A DNA stretch of 64,000 nt from Devosia aquimaris (GCF_020169335.1 NZ_JAIEZN010000002.1:930001-994000), one strand, 5' to 3'. Positions 26,753-36,088 are shown, counted from the stretch's first letter. A program made the numbers and translations. The notes: a model not told the origin generated them from the sequence alone.

Positions 26753-28273
26753 ATGGCACAGGGCGGCGCATTTGATGATCGCTTCAAGGCGGCGCTGCAG
26801 GCCAGTGGCCTGGACCTGAGCCAGGACGAGGCGGCGGGCGTCTCCAGATTGTCCCGCTGGCTGCACGAGGGCCTCTCCAGCCTGCCCGGGGCGCCGGACG
26901 CCGATCCATCTGCCGATCTGTGCGACCTCGACATTGCAGAGCTTGCCAGGCGTCTGCGGGCTGGAAGGCTGACCTCTCAGGCGCTGGTCCGCGCCACGCT
27001 GTCCCGGATCAAGCGCCGCGACCCGGCCTATCGGAGCTTCTACCTTGTGCTGGAAGACGCAGCGCTGGGCGATGCCGCGCGCGCTGACGAGGAGTTGGCC
27101 CAAGGCATCGACCGTGGCCCGCTCCACGGCATTCCCGTCGGCATCAAGGATCTGATCGATGTCGCGGGCTTGCCCACCAGCGCCAATGCGCCCGGCCGCG
27201 CCCAGGCCATTGCCGATCACGACGCGGAAGTGGTGCGCCGGCTGCGCACCGGCGGCGCGATTATCCTGGGCAAATTGGCCACCTATGAATGGGCGACCGT
27301 GGGCCCGGACAAGCGCGGACTGTTCCCGCCCGCCCGCAACCCCTGGAAGCTCGACCACATCACGGGCGGATCGTCGTCTGGCTGCGCGGCAGCAGTTGCT
27401 GGCGGTCTGCTGCGAACGAGCGTGGGGACCGATACCGGTGGGTCGGTGCGCGGTCCGTCGTTTTACTGTGGCACGGTAGGGCTCAAGCCAACCTATGGCC
27501 TGGTGCCCACGGTGGGGGTCCTGGACCTTGCGCCGAGCCTTGATTGCGTCGGGCCCGTCAGCGCCACGGTCGCTGAAGCTGCCATAACCCTTGATGTGCT
27601 GAGCGGGCGATCCGGCGGGCAGGGCGCATGCAGCCGTCTGGGCGAACCGATTTCGGGGCTGAGCATCGGCTATGCCCGCAACTGGTTTGCAGGTGACCCC
27701 CAGACGATGCCCGAAGTCACCGCCGCTATCGACGCCGCCGTATCGCTGCTGTCGGCCCAGGGGGCCCGCATCAGTGAAGTCGACATGCCGGACTACGAAC
27801 AGATCGAAGTGGCAGTCGCGGCCATCCTGCATGCGGAGAGCTACGCTATCCATGCCGAGAGCCTACGCGCCCAACCCGAAGCCTATGGCCGGGGCGCTTT
27901 CCTCAGTCTGGCGGCCGGGATGACGCTGAGCGAGGCCGATGTCAGCAAGGCCCGGGCTGCCGGGGTGGCGTTTACGGCGTCTATCGATGAACTGCTCGAC
28001 CAGCACGATGTGCTGGTCACCGTTGGCGCCCTGACCACGGCCCTGCCGGCAGCGCCTTTTGAAAAGGAAGTCGTCTGGACCCCGATGCGGACCATCGGAT
28101 TCAACGTGTCCGGCCATCCCGTGCTGGCCATCCCTGTGGGGTTCCATGATGGCCTGCCGATCGGCATGCAGATTATCGGGCGTCATCACGCCGAGGCGCG
28201 GATTGTGCAGTTCGGTCACGCCTTCGAACAAGCCACCGATGTCAGCCTGCAAAAGGCGCCTGTCCCGCACTGA
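26753..28273 (+). CDS. Amidase-signature hydrolase
   Basis: 506 residues of the amidase signature family, which cleaves C-N bonds of amides by a Ser-cisSer-Lys triad. All three residues are visible: Lys132 (VGIKDL), cis-Ser207 in the GGSSSG loop (205-210) and nucleophile Ser231 in TDTGGSVRGP, spaced 24 residues from the cis-Ser as in malonamidase. No gatB/gatC neighbour exists, so it is a catabolic amidase and not the tRNA amidotransferase subunit. It is the last gene of the transporter operon, 3 bp after the ATPase, which suggests it acts on the imported substrate in the cytosol. The exact amide is unknown. Confidence 0.9.
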   Translation: MAQGGAFDDRFKAALQASGLDLSQDEAAGVSRLSRWLHEGLSSLPGAPDADPSADLCDLDIAELARRLRAGRLTSQALVRATLSRIKRRDPAYRSFYLVLEDAALGDAARADEELAQGIDRGPLHGIPVGIKDLIDVAGLPTSANAPGRAQAIADHDAEVVRRLRTGGAIILGKLATYEWATVGPDKRGLFPPARNPWKLDHITGGSSSGCAAAVAGGLLRTSVGTDTGGSVRGPSFYCGTVGLKPTYGLVPTVGVLDLAPSLDCVGPVSATVAEAAITLDVLSGRSGGQGACSRLGEPISGLSIGYARNWFAGDPQTMPEVTAAIDAAVSLLSAQGARISEVDMPDYEQIEVAVAAILHAESYAIHAESLRAQPEAYGRGAFLSLAAGMTLSEADVSKARAAGVAFTASIDELLDQHDVLVTVGALTTALPAAPFEKEVVWTPMRTIGFNVSGHPVLAIPVGFHDGLPIGMQIIGRHHAEARIVQFGHAFEQATDVSLQKAPVPH

Positions 28274-28314
28274 TGCGGCGAAAGTTGTGTTTTCACGTGG
28301 TCGGGGTTTACGTT

Positions 28315-28332
28315 ATTGCATACGTATGCATA
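28315..28332. promoter_or_regulatory. LacI-type operator 2
   Basis: ATTGCATACGTATGCATA, core perfect palindrome GCATACGTATGC (28318-28329), 32 bp before the dehydrogenase ATG. TTTACG (28307-28312) and ATATTT (28330-28335) flank it with a 17-bp spacer, so bound repressor would occupy the promoter. Confidence 0.75.
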
Positions 28333-28364
28333 TTTGTCGAATGATCCAGTGAGGGGAGCCACAA

Positions 28365-29693
28365 ATGCCAATCTGGCTGAAGCGCGGTAAGGATGTAGAA
28401 GAGCGGGCCGAGGCGGATCGCCAGGTGCGCGCGACGGTTGAGGCTATCCTTGCCGATATCAGCACGCGGGGCGACGCTGCGGTGCGCGACCTGTCCATCA
28501 AGTTTGACAACTGGGACCGCGCCGATTTCCGCCTCACCCAGGCCGAGATTGACGCCTGCATGGCGCAACTGACCGATCAGGATCTTGAGGACATCGCGTT
28601 TGCCCAGACGCAGGTGCGCAACTTTGCCCAGAAGCAGAAGGACACCATGCTCGACCTGTCGGTCGAGACGCTGCCCGGCGTCACCCTGGGACACAAGCAT
28701 GTGCCGATCAACTCTGTTGGCTGCTACGTGCCGGGCGGCAAATATCCGCTGCTCGCGTCAGCCCATATGTCGGTGCTGACCGCAAAGGTGGCGGGCTGCC
28801 GGCGCGTCATCACCTGTGCCCCGCCCTTCAACGGCCGCCCAGCGCCGGCGATTGTAGCGGCGCAAGCCATGGCGGGCGCCGATGAGATCTATGTTCTGGG
28901 CGGTATCCAGGCGATCGGCGCCATGGCCATCGGCACCGAGACAATCCAGTCCGTCGACATGCTGGTGGGGCCGGGTAACGCCTTTGTGGCTGAAGCCAAG
29001 CGACAGCTCTATGGCCGTGTCGGCATCGATCTGTTCGCGGGCCCGACGGAAACGCTGGTGATCGCCGACGAGACAGTGGACGGCGAAATCTGCGCCACCG
29101 ACCTTCTCGGCCAGGCCGAGCACGGCCCGACCAGCCCTGCCATTCTGCTGACCAATTCGGAGAAGCTGGCGCGCGATACACTGGCCGAAATCGAGCGCAT
29201 CCTGGCCATCCTGCCCACCGCCGACATGGCGCGCCGGTCCTGGGCAGACTATGGCGAGGTGATTGTCTGCGAGAGCTACGCGGAAATGCTGGCCGAGGCC
29301 GACCGCATCGCCTCCGAGCATGTGCAGGTCATGACCGACCGGGACATGTGGTTCCGGGACAACATGACCAATTACGGCGCGCTGTTCCTGGGGCCGCGCA
29401 CCAATGTCGCCTATGGCGACAAGGTCATCGGCACCAACCACACCCTACCCACCATGAAGGCGGCGCGTTACACCGGTGGCCTCTGGGTCGGCAAATTCAT
29501 GAAGACCTGCACCTGGCAGACCGTGACCACGGACGAGGCCTCGGCCATGATCGGTGAATATGGCTCCCGGCTCTCCATGCTGGAAGGCTTCGTCGGCCAC
29601 GCTGAACAGGCCAATATTCGTGTCCGCCGCTATGGTGGCCGCAACGTCCCCTATGGTACCGCTGCAACGCCGCCATCAAAGAGCACCAACTGA
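28365..29693 (+). CDS. HisD-family NAD-dependent dehydrogenase, HpsN-like (copy 1)
   Basis: 442 residues of the histidinol dehydrogenase fold. Zinc ligands Gln250, His253 (GQAEHGP), Asp352 ([10 protein letters not shown]) and His412 (VGHAEQ) and the catalytic pair Glu318-His319 are all present, so a four-electron alcohol-to-acid oxidation is possible. The segment [20 protein letters not shown] is closer to sulfopropanediol dehydrogenase (HpsN)-type proteins than to biosynthetic HisD, and no his genes are near. The substrate is therefore probably a primary alcohol of a catabolic intermediate. It leads the operon with an SDR and the LacI regulator behind an operator. Confidence 0.85.
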   Translation: MPIWLKRGKDVEERAEADRQVRATVEAILADISTRGDAAVRDLSIKFDNWDRADFRLTQAEIDACMAQLTDQDLEDIAFAQTQVRNFAQKQKDTMLDLSVETLPGVTLGHKHVPINSVGCYVPGGKYPLLASAHMSVLTAKVAGCRRVITCAPPFNGRPAPAIVAAQAMAGADEIYVLGGIQAIGAMAIGTETIQSVDMLVGPGNAFVAEAKRQLYGRVGIDLFAGPTETLVIADETVDGEICATDLLGQAEHGPTSPAILLTNSEKLARDTLAEIERILAILPTADMARRSWADYGEVIVCESYAEMLAEADRIASEHVQVMTDRDMWFRDNMTNYGALFLGPRTNVAYGDKVIGTNHTLPTMKAARYTGGLWVGKFMKTCTWQTVTTDEASAMIGEYGSRLSMLEGFVGHAEQANIRVRRYGGRNVPYGTAATPPSKSTN

Positions 29694-29694
29694 G

Positions 29695-30459
29695 ATGATC
29701 CTGCCCAAGCCCCCCAGCTTTGACCTCGACGGCAAACGTGCGCTGGTCACGGGTGGAACGCGCGGCATCGGGCTGGGGGCTTCGGTCGCCCTGGCGCACG
29801 CGGGCGCGCATGTCACCGTGGCGGCTCGCACCGCCAGCGATGTCGAACAGGTGGTCAACGCGATGGCCGCCGATGGCTACAGGGTTGAGGGCGTCGCGCT
29901 CGATATCACCGATGTCGACGCCGTACGCGCCTTTGTCGCGGACAGCGCGCCCTTCCAGGTGCTGGTCAATTCAGCCGGCACCGGGCGGCACAGTGATCTG
30001 GCCGACATCACGCCGGAAAACTACAACGCCGTGATGCAGGTCAACCTGGGCGCCATCGTCTTTCTGACGCAGGCGGTGGTCGCCCGTCTCCAGGCCGCCG
30101 GACTGGCTGGCTCCATCATCAATGTGTCGTCCCAGATGGGCCATGTCGGCGGGCCCAAGCGCGCAATCTATTCAGCCAGCAAACATGCTGTTGAAGGGCT
30201 GACAAAATCCTTGGCCATTGAGCTCGGGGCCAGCAATATTCGCGTCAATACGATCTGCCCGACCTTTATCGAAACCGAGCTGACGGCCAAGAACCTGAGC
30301 GATCCCGATTTTCGCTCCTGGGTCCTGTCCAAGATCAAGCTGGGTCGGCTCGGGCGGGTGGAGGACATAATGGGGCCGATTGTCTTTTTGGCGTCGGACG
30401 CAGCGGCGCTGATCACAGGCACCGCGCTGTTGGTGGATGGTGGATGGACAGCGGAGTAA
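29695..30459 (+). CDS. Short-chain dehydrogenase/reductase
   Basis: 254 residues, classical SDR. The NAD(P)-binding motif is TGGTRGIG (near residues 19-26), the structural NSAG motif is present, and the catalytic Ser-Tyr-Lys are in NVSSQMGHVGG and YSASKHA. The C-terminus LITGTALLVDGGW is typical of the FabG/gluconate-5-dehydrogenase group. It starts 2 bp after the HisD-like gene and its end overlaps the LacI gene by 16 bp, so the three are one transcript. It likely interconverts a keto and hydroxy group in the same pathway. Confidence 0.92.
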   Translation: MILPKPPSFDLDGKRALVTGGTRGIGLGASVALAHAGAHVTVAARTASDVEQVVNAMAADGYRVEGVALDITDVDAVRAFVADSAPFQVLVNSAGTGRHSDLADITPENYNAVMQVNLGAIVFLTQAVVARLQAAGLAGSIINVSSQMGHVGGPKRAIYSASKHAVEGLTKSLAIELGASNIRVNTICPTFIETELTAKNLSDPDFRSWVLSKIKLGRLGRVEDIMGPIVFLASDAAALITGTALLVDGGWTAE

Positions 30460-31514
30460 AGAAGCCCGGGGTGACATCCTCCGAAGTGGCGCGCCGTGCC
30501 GGCGTGTCGCAGTCGGCGGTATCCCGCACCTTTACGCCCGGCGCGTCCATCTCTCCCAAGACGCGCGAAAAGGTCATGGCGGCAGCCCAGGAGCTGGGGT
30601 ATCGCCCCAATGCCATCGCCCGCTCGCTGATCACCAACCGCTCGCGCATCATAGCCGTGGTGATGGCCTATCTCGAAAACCTGTTCTACCCCGATGTGCT
30701 CGAAGAGCTGGGGCGGCTGCTGGTGAAGGAAAACTATCGCCTGCTGCTGTTCACCGGGCACATGGACCGCGACAGCGATCCGGTCTTTGACCAGGTCATG
30801 CAGTATCGTGTCGATGGCATCATTCTGGCGTCGACAACGCTGTCCTCGCATCTGTCCGAGGAATGCGCGACGGCGGGCATCCCCGTTGTGCTGTTCAACC
30901 GCACCACCGAGCGAGACGTGGTGTCGAGCGTGACCACGCGAAATCGGGAAGGCGGTCGCCGCATCGCCGAATTCCTGCTGGCCGGCGGCCACAAGCGTTT
31001 TGGCTATATCTCCGGCGTTGAAAGCTCCTCAACCAACCGCGATCGTTTTGCCGGCTATGTCGAAGGCCTGGCAGAGGCAGGCTATACCGACATTGCCGTG
31101 GGCATCGGCAATTATGATCGGGCCGAGGCAGAAGCGGCCGCGCGCATGCTGCTGTCGCGTCCCGATCGTCCCGATGCCCTGTTCGTCGCCAACGATCACA
31201 TGGCGGTCGCGGTGATGGATGTGGCGCGCTACGAATTCGGTCTCTCGATCCCCCAGGACCTCTCCATCGTGGGCTATGACGATGTCGGTCCAGCGCGCTG
31301 GACCTCCTATGGCATCACCTCAATGAGCCAGCCGCTCAAGCGCATGGTTGAGGCGACCGTCAATATCCTGATGGGGCAGATCTCGAGCGGCGAGATTGAA
31401 GCCGAACACCGCATCCTGGGCGGTGAACTGATGGTCCGCACCTCTGCCCGCCTGCCCAAGACGGGTGTGGTGGAAGTGGACGGCCGCCGCATCTACAAGC
31501 CCGGCAAGCCCTGA
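30444..31514 (+). CDS. LacI-family transcriptional regulator, probable master of the locus
   Basis: 356 residues. The N-terminal helix-turn-helix is at about 11-32 (TSSEVARRAGVSQSAVSR) with hinge helix NAIARSLITNRSRIIAVV, and the periplasmic-binding-protein-like effector domain covers about 65-335. The recognition helix follows the LacI pattern SQSAVSR. It is embedded in the cluster that contains five LacI-like palindromes, including one before its own operon, so autoregulated repression relieved by a pathway metabolite is the natural model. The start lies within the last 16 bp of the SDR gene. Confidence 0.93.
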   Translation: MDSGVKKPGVTSSEVARRAGVSQSAVSRTFTPGASISPKTREKVMAAAQELGYRPNAIARSLITNRSRIIAVVMAYLENLFYPDVLEELGRLLVKENYRLLLFTGHMDRDSDPVFDQVMQYRVDGIILASTTLSSHLSEECATAGIPVVLFNRTTERDVVSSVTTRNREGGRRIAEFLLAGGHKRFGYISGVESSSTNRDRFAGYVEGLAEAGYTDIAVGIGNYDRAEAEAAARMLLSRPDRPDALFVANDHMAVAVMDVARYEFGLSIPQDLSIVGYDDVGPARWTSYGITSMSQPLKRMVEATVNILMGQISSGEIEAEHRILGGELMVRTSARLPKTGVVEVDGRRIYKPGKP

Positions 31515-31557
31515 CAATCGTCACCGGTGACATCGGCCTGCCACATCTCCAAGCCAT

Positions 31558-31575
31558 ATTGCATACGAATGCAAA
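31558..31575. promoter_or_regulatory. LacI-type operator 3 with overlapping promoter
   Basis: ATTGCATACGAATGCAAA, 33 bp before the bicupin ATG. TTGCAT (31559-31564) can serve as -35 with TATCCT (31581-31586) as -10 at 16-bp spacing, so the operator covers the -35 element. Confidence 0.75.
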
Positions 31576-31608
31576 AATGCTATCCTCCCGCGTGAAAGGG
31601 GAAACACC

Positions 31609-32652
31609 ATGACCCAGAAAACTTGGACCCAGGCTGAAATGGAAAAGCGCCTGGTGCGCTATGCCGACCTCAAGGGCCTGCGCAATGCCTTCATCGACGC
31701 CCGTACGCCCGGCTCCGATCGCAAGGAGAATTTCACCATCATCGGGCCGGGTGTTTCGGAAAACCCGGCCCAGGTGGTCCACATTCCCGAGGCCCACGGC
31801 TTCAACGTCGGTGCCGCGCGCCAGCCCTTCGGCTGCACCAATTCCCAGCATAGCCACCTGACTGCCGAGACCTTTGTCGTCCATACCGGCAAGTGGCGCT
31901 TCGTGTTCGGCCCGGACAAGAGCGACGGCTATATCGACGTCGAGCCCGGCGATGTGGCCACTGTGCCCACCCACATGTTCCGCGGCTTTGAGAAGCTCGA
32001 CGAGGGCACGGGCTTTCTTTTTGTAGTGCTCGGTCACGACGATCCCGGCAAGGTGGTCTGGGCGCCCAGCGTGTTCAAGATGGCCGAGGACTACGGCCTC
32101 AAGCTGCTCAAGGGCGGCAAGCTGATCGACACCACCCTGGGTGAAAAAGTGCCCGAGGGCGCGGAATTGGAGCAGCCCCCCACCGCCGACAAGCTTCGGG
32201 AACTGGCGACGCCGCCACTGTCCGAGCTGGCCAAATACGCCATCAAGGGCGGCGACATCAAAGGCGATGCCAATTCTCCGCTTGCAGGTGAAGGCGTTGA
32301 GGAAGCCCCGGTGATCGGCGACGTGGACGGTCAGGACGGCATCAAGGCCGGCCCGATCAGCGGCCACTGGCAGCATGACTTCACTCTGCGCCGCCTCAAG
32401 CTGGAAACCGGCGCCGTCATCCCCAGCCACGCGCGGGCCGAGCAGGAGGTCATCTTCGTGCAGTCCGGGACGCTGGAGTTCATCTGGGACGGGGGCTCGC
32501 TGGTCATGGGCGCCGGCGACACGCTGACGGTACCGGTCGGGCTGATGCACGGCTACCGCAACCCTGCATCCGCAGATGCGATTGCCTTTGTCATCCGCGG
32601 TGCTGCCTCGCCGGCGGCTCCGGTTTTCGCCACCGCCCAGGCAGCGGAGTAA
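31609..32652 (+). CDS. Two-domain cupin protein
   Basis: 347 residues with two cupin barrels. The first (about 60-160) has the metal-type motif HSHLTAETFVVHTGKWRFVFG. The second (about 250-335) has IPSHARAEQEVIFVQSGTLEF and PVGLMHGYRN, where one histidine of the classical HxH is replaced. The middle (about 165-245) is a linker rich in Glu/Pro. Bicupins include dioxygenases, decarboxylases and isomerases, and I cannot choose. AGGGG precedes the ATG. It is first in a three-gene operon with a MetE-like protein and an RraA-like protein. Confidence 0.85.
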   Translation: MTQKTWTQAEMEKRLVRYADLKGLRNAFIDARTPGSDRKENFTIIGPGVSENPAQVVHIPEAHGFNVGAARQPFGCTNSQHSHLTAETFVVHTGKWRFVFGPDKSDGYIDVEPGDVATVPTHMFRGFEKLDEGTGFLFVVLGHDDPGKVVWAPSVFKMAEDYGLKLLKGGKLIDTTLGEKVPEGAELEQPPTADKLRELATPPLSELAKYAIKGGDIKGDANSPLAGEGVEEAPVIGDVDGQDGIKAGPISGHWQHDFTLRRLKLETGAVIPSHARAEQEVIFVQSGTLEFIWDGGSLVMGAGDTLTVPVGLMHGYRNPASADAIAFVIRGAASPAAPVFATAQAAE

Positions 32653-32656
32653 CCCC

Positions 32657-33787
32657 ATGGCCCACAAGATCCTCACAACCCACGTCGGCTCGCTGCCGCG
32701 CAGCAAGACGGTGGCCGATCTTGTGTTTGCCAAGGAGGCCGGTGTTCCCATTGAGGAGGCCGGCTTCAACCAGATCATTTCGGCGGCGGTGAAGGACATC
32801 GTCGCGCGCCAGAAGGCGGCGGGTATCGACCTGCCGTCTGATGGCGAAATGAGCAAGATCTCCTATGCCACCTACATCAAGGACCGGCTGACCGGCTTTG
32901 ACGGGGACTCCGCGCGGCGTCCGCCGGCCGACCTGGAGCTCTTTCCCAATTTCCTCAAGCGCCAGGCATCCAGTGGCGGCACGCCAACCTATCGCCGCCC
33001 CAAATGCGTCGGCGAAATTACGGTGAAGAGCCTCGAACCACTCAATGACGACCTGGGGGCATTCCAGGCCGCGCTTGACGTCAATGGCTATGCCAAAGGC
33101 TTCATGAATTCTGCGACCCCCGGCGTTATCGCGCTGTTCCAGCCCAACGAGTACTACCCATCACAGGATGCCTATCTCGAAGCCGTCGCCGAGGGCATGC
33201 GTGTTGAATATGAAGGCATTGTCGCCGCCGGCTTCATTCTTCAGCTCGATGCGCCCGATCTCGGCCTGGGGCGGCACATGATGTACAAGGAGCTCGACGA
33301 TGCCGGCTTCGTCAAGGCGGCGGAGCGGCATATCGAGGTGATGAACCACGCCTTGCGCAATGTGCCGGGCGACAAGGTGCGCATGCATGTCTGCTGGGGC
33401 AACTACGAGGGTCCGCATGTCTGCGACATCGCACTCAGGAAAATATTGCCCAGCCTGCTCAAGGCCAAGCCCCGCGCCCTGCTGTTTGAAGGCGCCAATC
33501 CGCGGCACGCGCATGAATGGATCGACTGGAAGTCTGTCGATCTGCCCGATGACTATGTGCTGATTCCCGGCGTGATCGACTCCACATCCAACTTCGTTGA
33601 ACATCCCGAGCTGATCGCCCAGCGACTGCGCAACTTCATCGACATCGTCGGCGCTGAACGTGTGATAGCCGGCACCGATTGCGGTTTTTCGACCTTTGCC
33701 GGATTTGGTGCCGTGGACCCGGACATTGTCTGGGCCAAGTTCGAGGCCCTGAGCCAGGGTGCAGAACTCGCCAGCAAGGCGGCTTGA
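32657..33787 (+). CDS. Cobalamin-independent methionine-synthase-family (MetE C-terminal-like) protein
   Basis: 376 residues corresponding to the zinc-dependent catalytic half of MetE, without the N-terminal half of true methionine synthase. It starts THVGSLPRSKTVADLV, and likely zinc ligands are in MHVCWGNYEGPH and GTDCGFSTF. Stand-alone members of this family include alkyl-transferring enzymes such as epoxyalkane:coenzyme M transferase, so the role may be removal or transfer of an alkyl group onto a thiol during catabolism. It begins 4 bp after the bicupin stop. The true substrate is unknown. Confidence 0.87.
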   Translation: MAHKILTTHVGSLPRSKTVADLVFAKEAGVPIEEAGFNQIISAAVKDIVARQKAAGIDLPSDGEMSKISYATYIKDRLTGFDGDSARRPPADLELFPNFLKRQASSGGTPTYRRPKCVGEITVKSLEPLNDDLGAFQAALDVNGYAKGFMNSATPGVIALFQPNEYYPSQDAYLEAVAEGMRVEYEGIVAAGFILQLDAPDLGLGRHMMYKELDDAGFVKAAERHIEVMNHALRNVPGDKVRMHVCWGNYEGPHVCDIALRKILPSLLKAKPRALLFEGANPRHAHEWIDWKSVDLPDDYVLIPGVIDSTSNFVEHPELIAQRLRNFIDIVGAERVIAGTDCGFSTFAGFGAVDPDIVWAKFEALSQGAELASKAA

Positions 33788-33851
33788 AGAACAGGGGGAC
33801 TGTCGAGGGAGCAATCCCCTCACGCCCCAAGCGCGAATGCGAGGAGAAAGC

Positions 33852-34553
33852 ATGCCCAAGATCAGTCCTGAAGCATTAGCGGCGCTGCGCAAGGCCGATA
33901 CCCCCACAGTCTGCAACGCCCTCGAACATGTCATGGGTGGACGGACGGCAGAGGGTTTCACCAAGCACCCCGTCGTCTGCGCCGATCCGTCTTTGCCCCC
34001 CGTCGTGGGCTTTGCCCGCACCGCCCGGATAAGGGCATCTTCGCCAGCGCAGAAGCCCGCTGCCGAGGTGCGGGCGCTCAGGATGCAGTATTACGAATAT
34101 GTCTCGGCAGGCGAGGGTCCCAACGTCGCCGTCATCGAGGACACCGACTGGCCGCATGTGATCGGCGGCTTCTGGGGCGAAATGCAGGTGGCCCAGCACA
34201 AGGGACTGGGCGTCGCCGGCACCCTGACCAACGGTGTGCTACGGGATTTGGGCATGCTCGACGAGGGCTATCAGGTGATCGCCGGTGCCGTTGGCCCGAG
34301 CCACGCCTTCGTGCATGTGACTGAGCTCGATTGCCCCGTCACGGTCTTTGGCATGAGCGTGCGCCCGGGTGATCTGGTCCATGCCGATCGCCATGGGGCG
34401 GTGGTCATTCCGGCCGAGCATATCGAGCGCATGCCTTGGGCCATCGACGTGGTCATGCGCAAGGAAGTGCCTGTGCTCAGCGCTGCCCGGGCGCCCGGGT
34501 TCACGGTCGAAAAGCTGCGCGCGGCCTGGGCCGAGGCGGACAAGATCAGCTGA
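33852..34553 (+). CDS. RraA/HMG-aldolase-family protein
   Basis: 233 residues. The family spans RNase E inhibitor RraA and class II 4-hydroxy-4-methyl-2-oxoglutarate/4-carboxy-4-hydroxy-2-oxoadipate aldolases. The signature region is GVAGTLTNGVLRDLGML, preceded by GGFWGEMQVAQHKGL; the Arg-Asp of LRD is the substrate/metal pair in the aldolases. GAGGAG precedes the ATG at 33852. The catabolic setting favours an aldolase or decarboxylase rather than an RNase regulator. It ends the bicupin operon at a strong terminator. Confidence 0.88.
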   Translation: MPKISPEALAALRKADTPTVCNALEHVMGGRTAEGFTKHPVVCADPSLPPVVGFARTARIRASSPAQKPAAEVRALRMQYYEYVSAGEGPNVAVIEDTDWPHVIGGFWGEMQVAQHKGLGVAGTLTNGVLRDLGMLDEGYQVIAGAVGPSHAFVHVTELDCPVTVFGMSVRPGDLVHADRHGAVVIPAEHIERMPWAIDVVMRKEVPVLSAARAPGFTVEKLRAAWAEADKIS

Positions 34554-34580
34554 AGCCTTTCTTGCAGCAGCCATGAAAAA

Positions 34581-34611
34581 GGGGCCGGTGTTTCCACCGG
34601 CCCCCCTTTTT
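34581..34611. terminator. Bidirectional terminator between the RraA and HisD-like 2 genes
   Basis: Perfect 10-bp stem GGGGCCGGTG / CACCGGCCCC, loop TTTC, with CCTTTTTTT on the plus strand and TTTTT after the stem on the minus strand. It separates two convergent operons and directly abuts the stop of the second dehydrogenase. Confidence 0.92.
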
Positions 34612-34614
34612 TTG

Positions 34615-35913
34615 TCAGTTCGCCTTGGCCTGCATGCGATCGAGGCGCAACTGCGCGGCGCGACGATGCCCTTCCAGGCCCTCGCTGGCCGATTGACGCG
34701 CGGCCGGCGGCGCGACCTGGGCAACGCCACGCTCGTCGAGCCACTGGTGGGTGGCAATCTTGACATAGGCGCCAACCCACAGGCCGCCGGTATAGGCACC
34801 TGCGCCCATGGTGGGCAGGGTATGATTGGTGCCGCTGCACTTGTCGGAATAGACCACGCTGGCCAGCTCGCCGATGAACAGGCTGCCATAGTTCCGCAGC
34901 TTCTTGGCAAAAGCCTTGGCGTCAACCGTGTGAACCTGCAGGTGCTCCGCAGCGATCAGATCGGAATAGGCGATCATGGCTGCTTCATCGTCGCACACGG
35001 TGATCTCGCCATAGTTGATCCACGCCTCGCGCGCGGTATTGGCCGTCGAGAGCGTTTCGAGCTGGGCCTCCACCTCCCGCAGCGTCGCTTCGGCCAGGGC
35101 CCGGTCGGTGGTGATGAGGCCGACGCGTGTGCGGATGTCGTGCTCGGCCTGGGCCAGCATATCGGTGGCAATCATTTCGGCGTCGCCAGACGCGTCGGCG
35201 ACAATGAAGATTTCCGAGGGGCCAGCCAGCTGGTCGATTCCGACCGGACCAAAAACCTGCCGCTTGGCCTCGTTGACGAAGGCATTGCCCGGGCCGACGA
35301 TCTTGTTGACCGCAGGCACGCTCTCGGTGCCATAGGCCATGGCCGCGATGGCCTGGGCCCCGCCGATGCGGAAGATGCGATCGGCGCCCGAGAGGTGGCA
35401 GCCGGCGATCATGGCCTTGTGCGCATTGGGCGGCAGGCAGGCGATGACCTGGTCGACACCGGCCACCTTGGCGGGAACGATGGTCATGATGGGGGCGCTG
35501 AGCAGCGGGTAGCGACCGCCCGGAACATAGCAGCCGACCCGCTCGATCGGAATGACGCGGTGGCCCATGTGCACGCCGGGGAGTGTTTCCACTTCCAGGG
35601 GGAGGATGGTGGCAAGCTGCGCCTCGGCGAACTTGCGCACATTGCCGATGGCAAATTCGGTGTCCTTGCGGGTCTGCGGATTGAGCTCGGCCAGCGCTGC
35701 CTCGCGCTCCTCTGCCGTAACCTCGAACACCTCGAGCTCGGCCTTGTCGAACTTTGCCGAATAGTCCCGGACGGCCTTGTCGCCATGGGCGCGCACATTG
35801 GCGATGATCTCGGCAACCAGCGTTTCCACCGGCGCATTATCGCTCACCGACGAGCGTTCCGGCGCCTTGACATAGGTGACGCCGGGAAAGGGCGAAGTGA
35901 CGGGCTCAGTCAT
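34615..35913 (-). CDS. HisD-family NAD-dependent dehydrogenase (copy 2)
   Basis: 432 residues, a paralogue of the dehydrogenase at 28365, clearly diverged over most of its length. Zinc ligands Gln255, His258 ([10 protein letters not shown]), Asp357 ([10 protein letters not shown]) and His416 (GLEGHRRA) and the pair Glu323-His324 are intact. The C-terminus carries an extra Ala/Pro-rich stretch. GGAG lies 6 nt before the ATG at 35913. It is divergent from the ALDH operon across operator 4. Two active HisD-like enzymes in one regulon suggest two different alcohol oxidations or two stereoisomers. Confidence 0.87.
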   Translation of the reverse strand: MTEPVTSPFPGVTYVKAPERSSVSDNAPVETLVAEIIANVRAHGDKAVRDYSAKFDKAELEVFEVTAEEREAALAELNPQTRKDTEFAIGNVRKFAEAQLATILPLEVETLPGVHMGHRVIPIERVGCYVPGGRYPLLSAPIMTIVPAKVAGVDQVIACLPPNAHKAMIAGCHLSGADRIFRIGGAQAIAAMAYGTESVPAVNKIVGPGNAFVNEAKRQVFGPVGIDQLAGPSEIFIVADASGDAEMIATDMLAQAEHDIRTRVGLITTDRALAEATLREVEAQLETLSTANTAREAWINYGEITVCDDEAAMIAYSDLIAAEHLQVHTVDAKAFAKKLRNYGSLFIGELASVVYSDKCSGTNHTLPTMGAGAYTGGLWVGAYVKIATHQWLDERGVAQVAPPAARQSASEGLEGHRRAAQLRLDRMQAKAN

Positions 35914-35999
35914 TGCGAACTCCAAAGGCCATGTCCTGGCCGGCGGAACGAGCGACTGTATCGATCAACGGTCGTCTCCCGGCGGCTCTCAAAATCGAT

Positions 36000-36017
36000 C
36001 TTGCATACGTATTCAAA
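36000..36017. promoter_or_regulatory. LacI-type operator 4 in the divergent promoter region
   Basis: CTTGCATACGTATTCAAA, the weakest of the set (one mismatch in the right half-site, GTATTC for GTATGC). It lies 86 bp from the HisD-like 2 start and 71 bp from the ALDH start, so it could control both directions. Confidence 0.7.
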
Positions 36018-36088
36018 ATTTGCCAGAGTTTTTTGCGGAGCATGGCCATGATGACGCGGCATCGGTCATCGGGCGTTGGGAGTTGACG

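Noticed and set aside
28365..29693. Annotation as biosynthetic histidinol dehydrogenase (hisD)
   Set aside because: No histidine-biosynthesis genes nearby, a LacI operator upstream and an HpsN-like C-terminal region all favour a catabolic enzyme.
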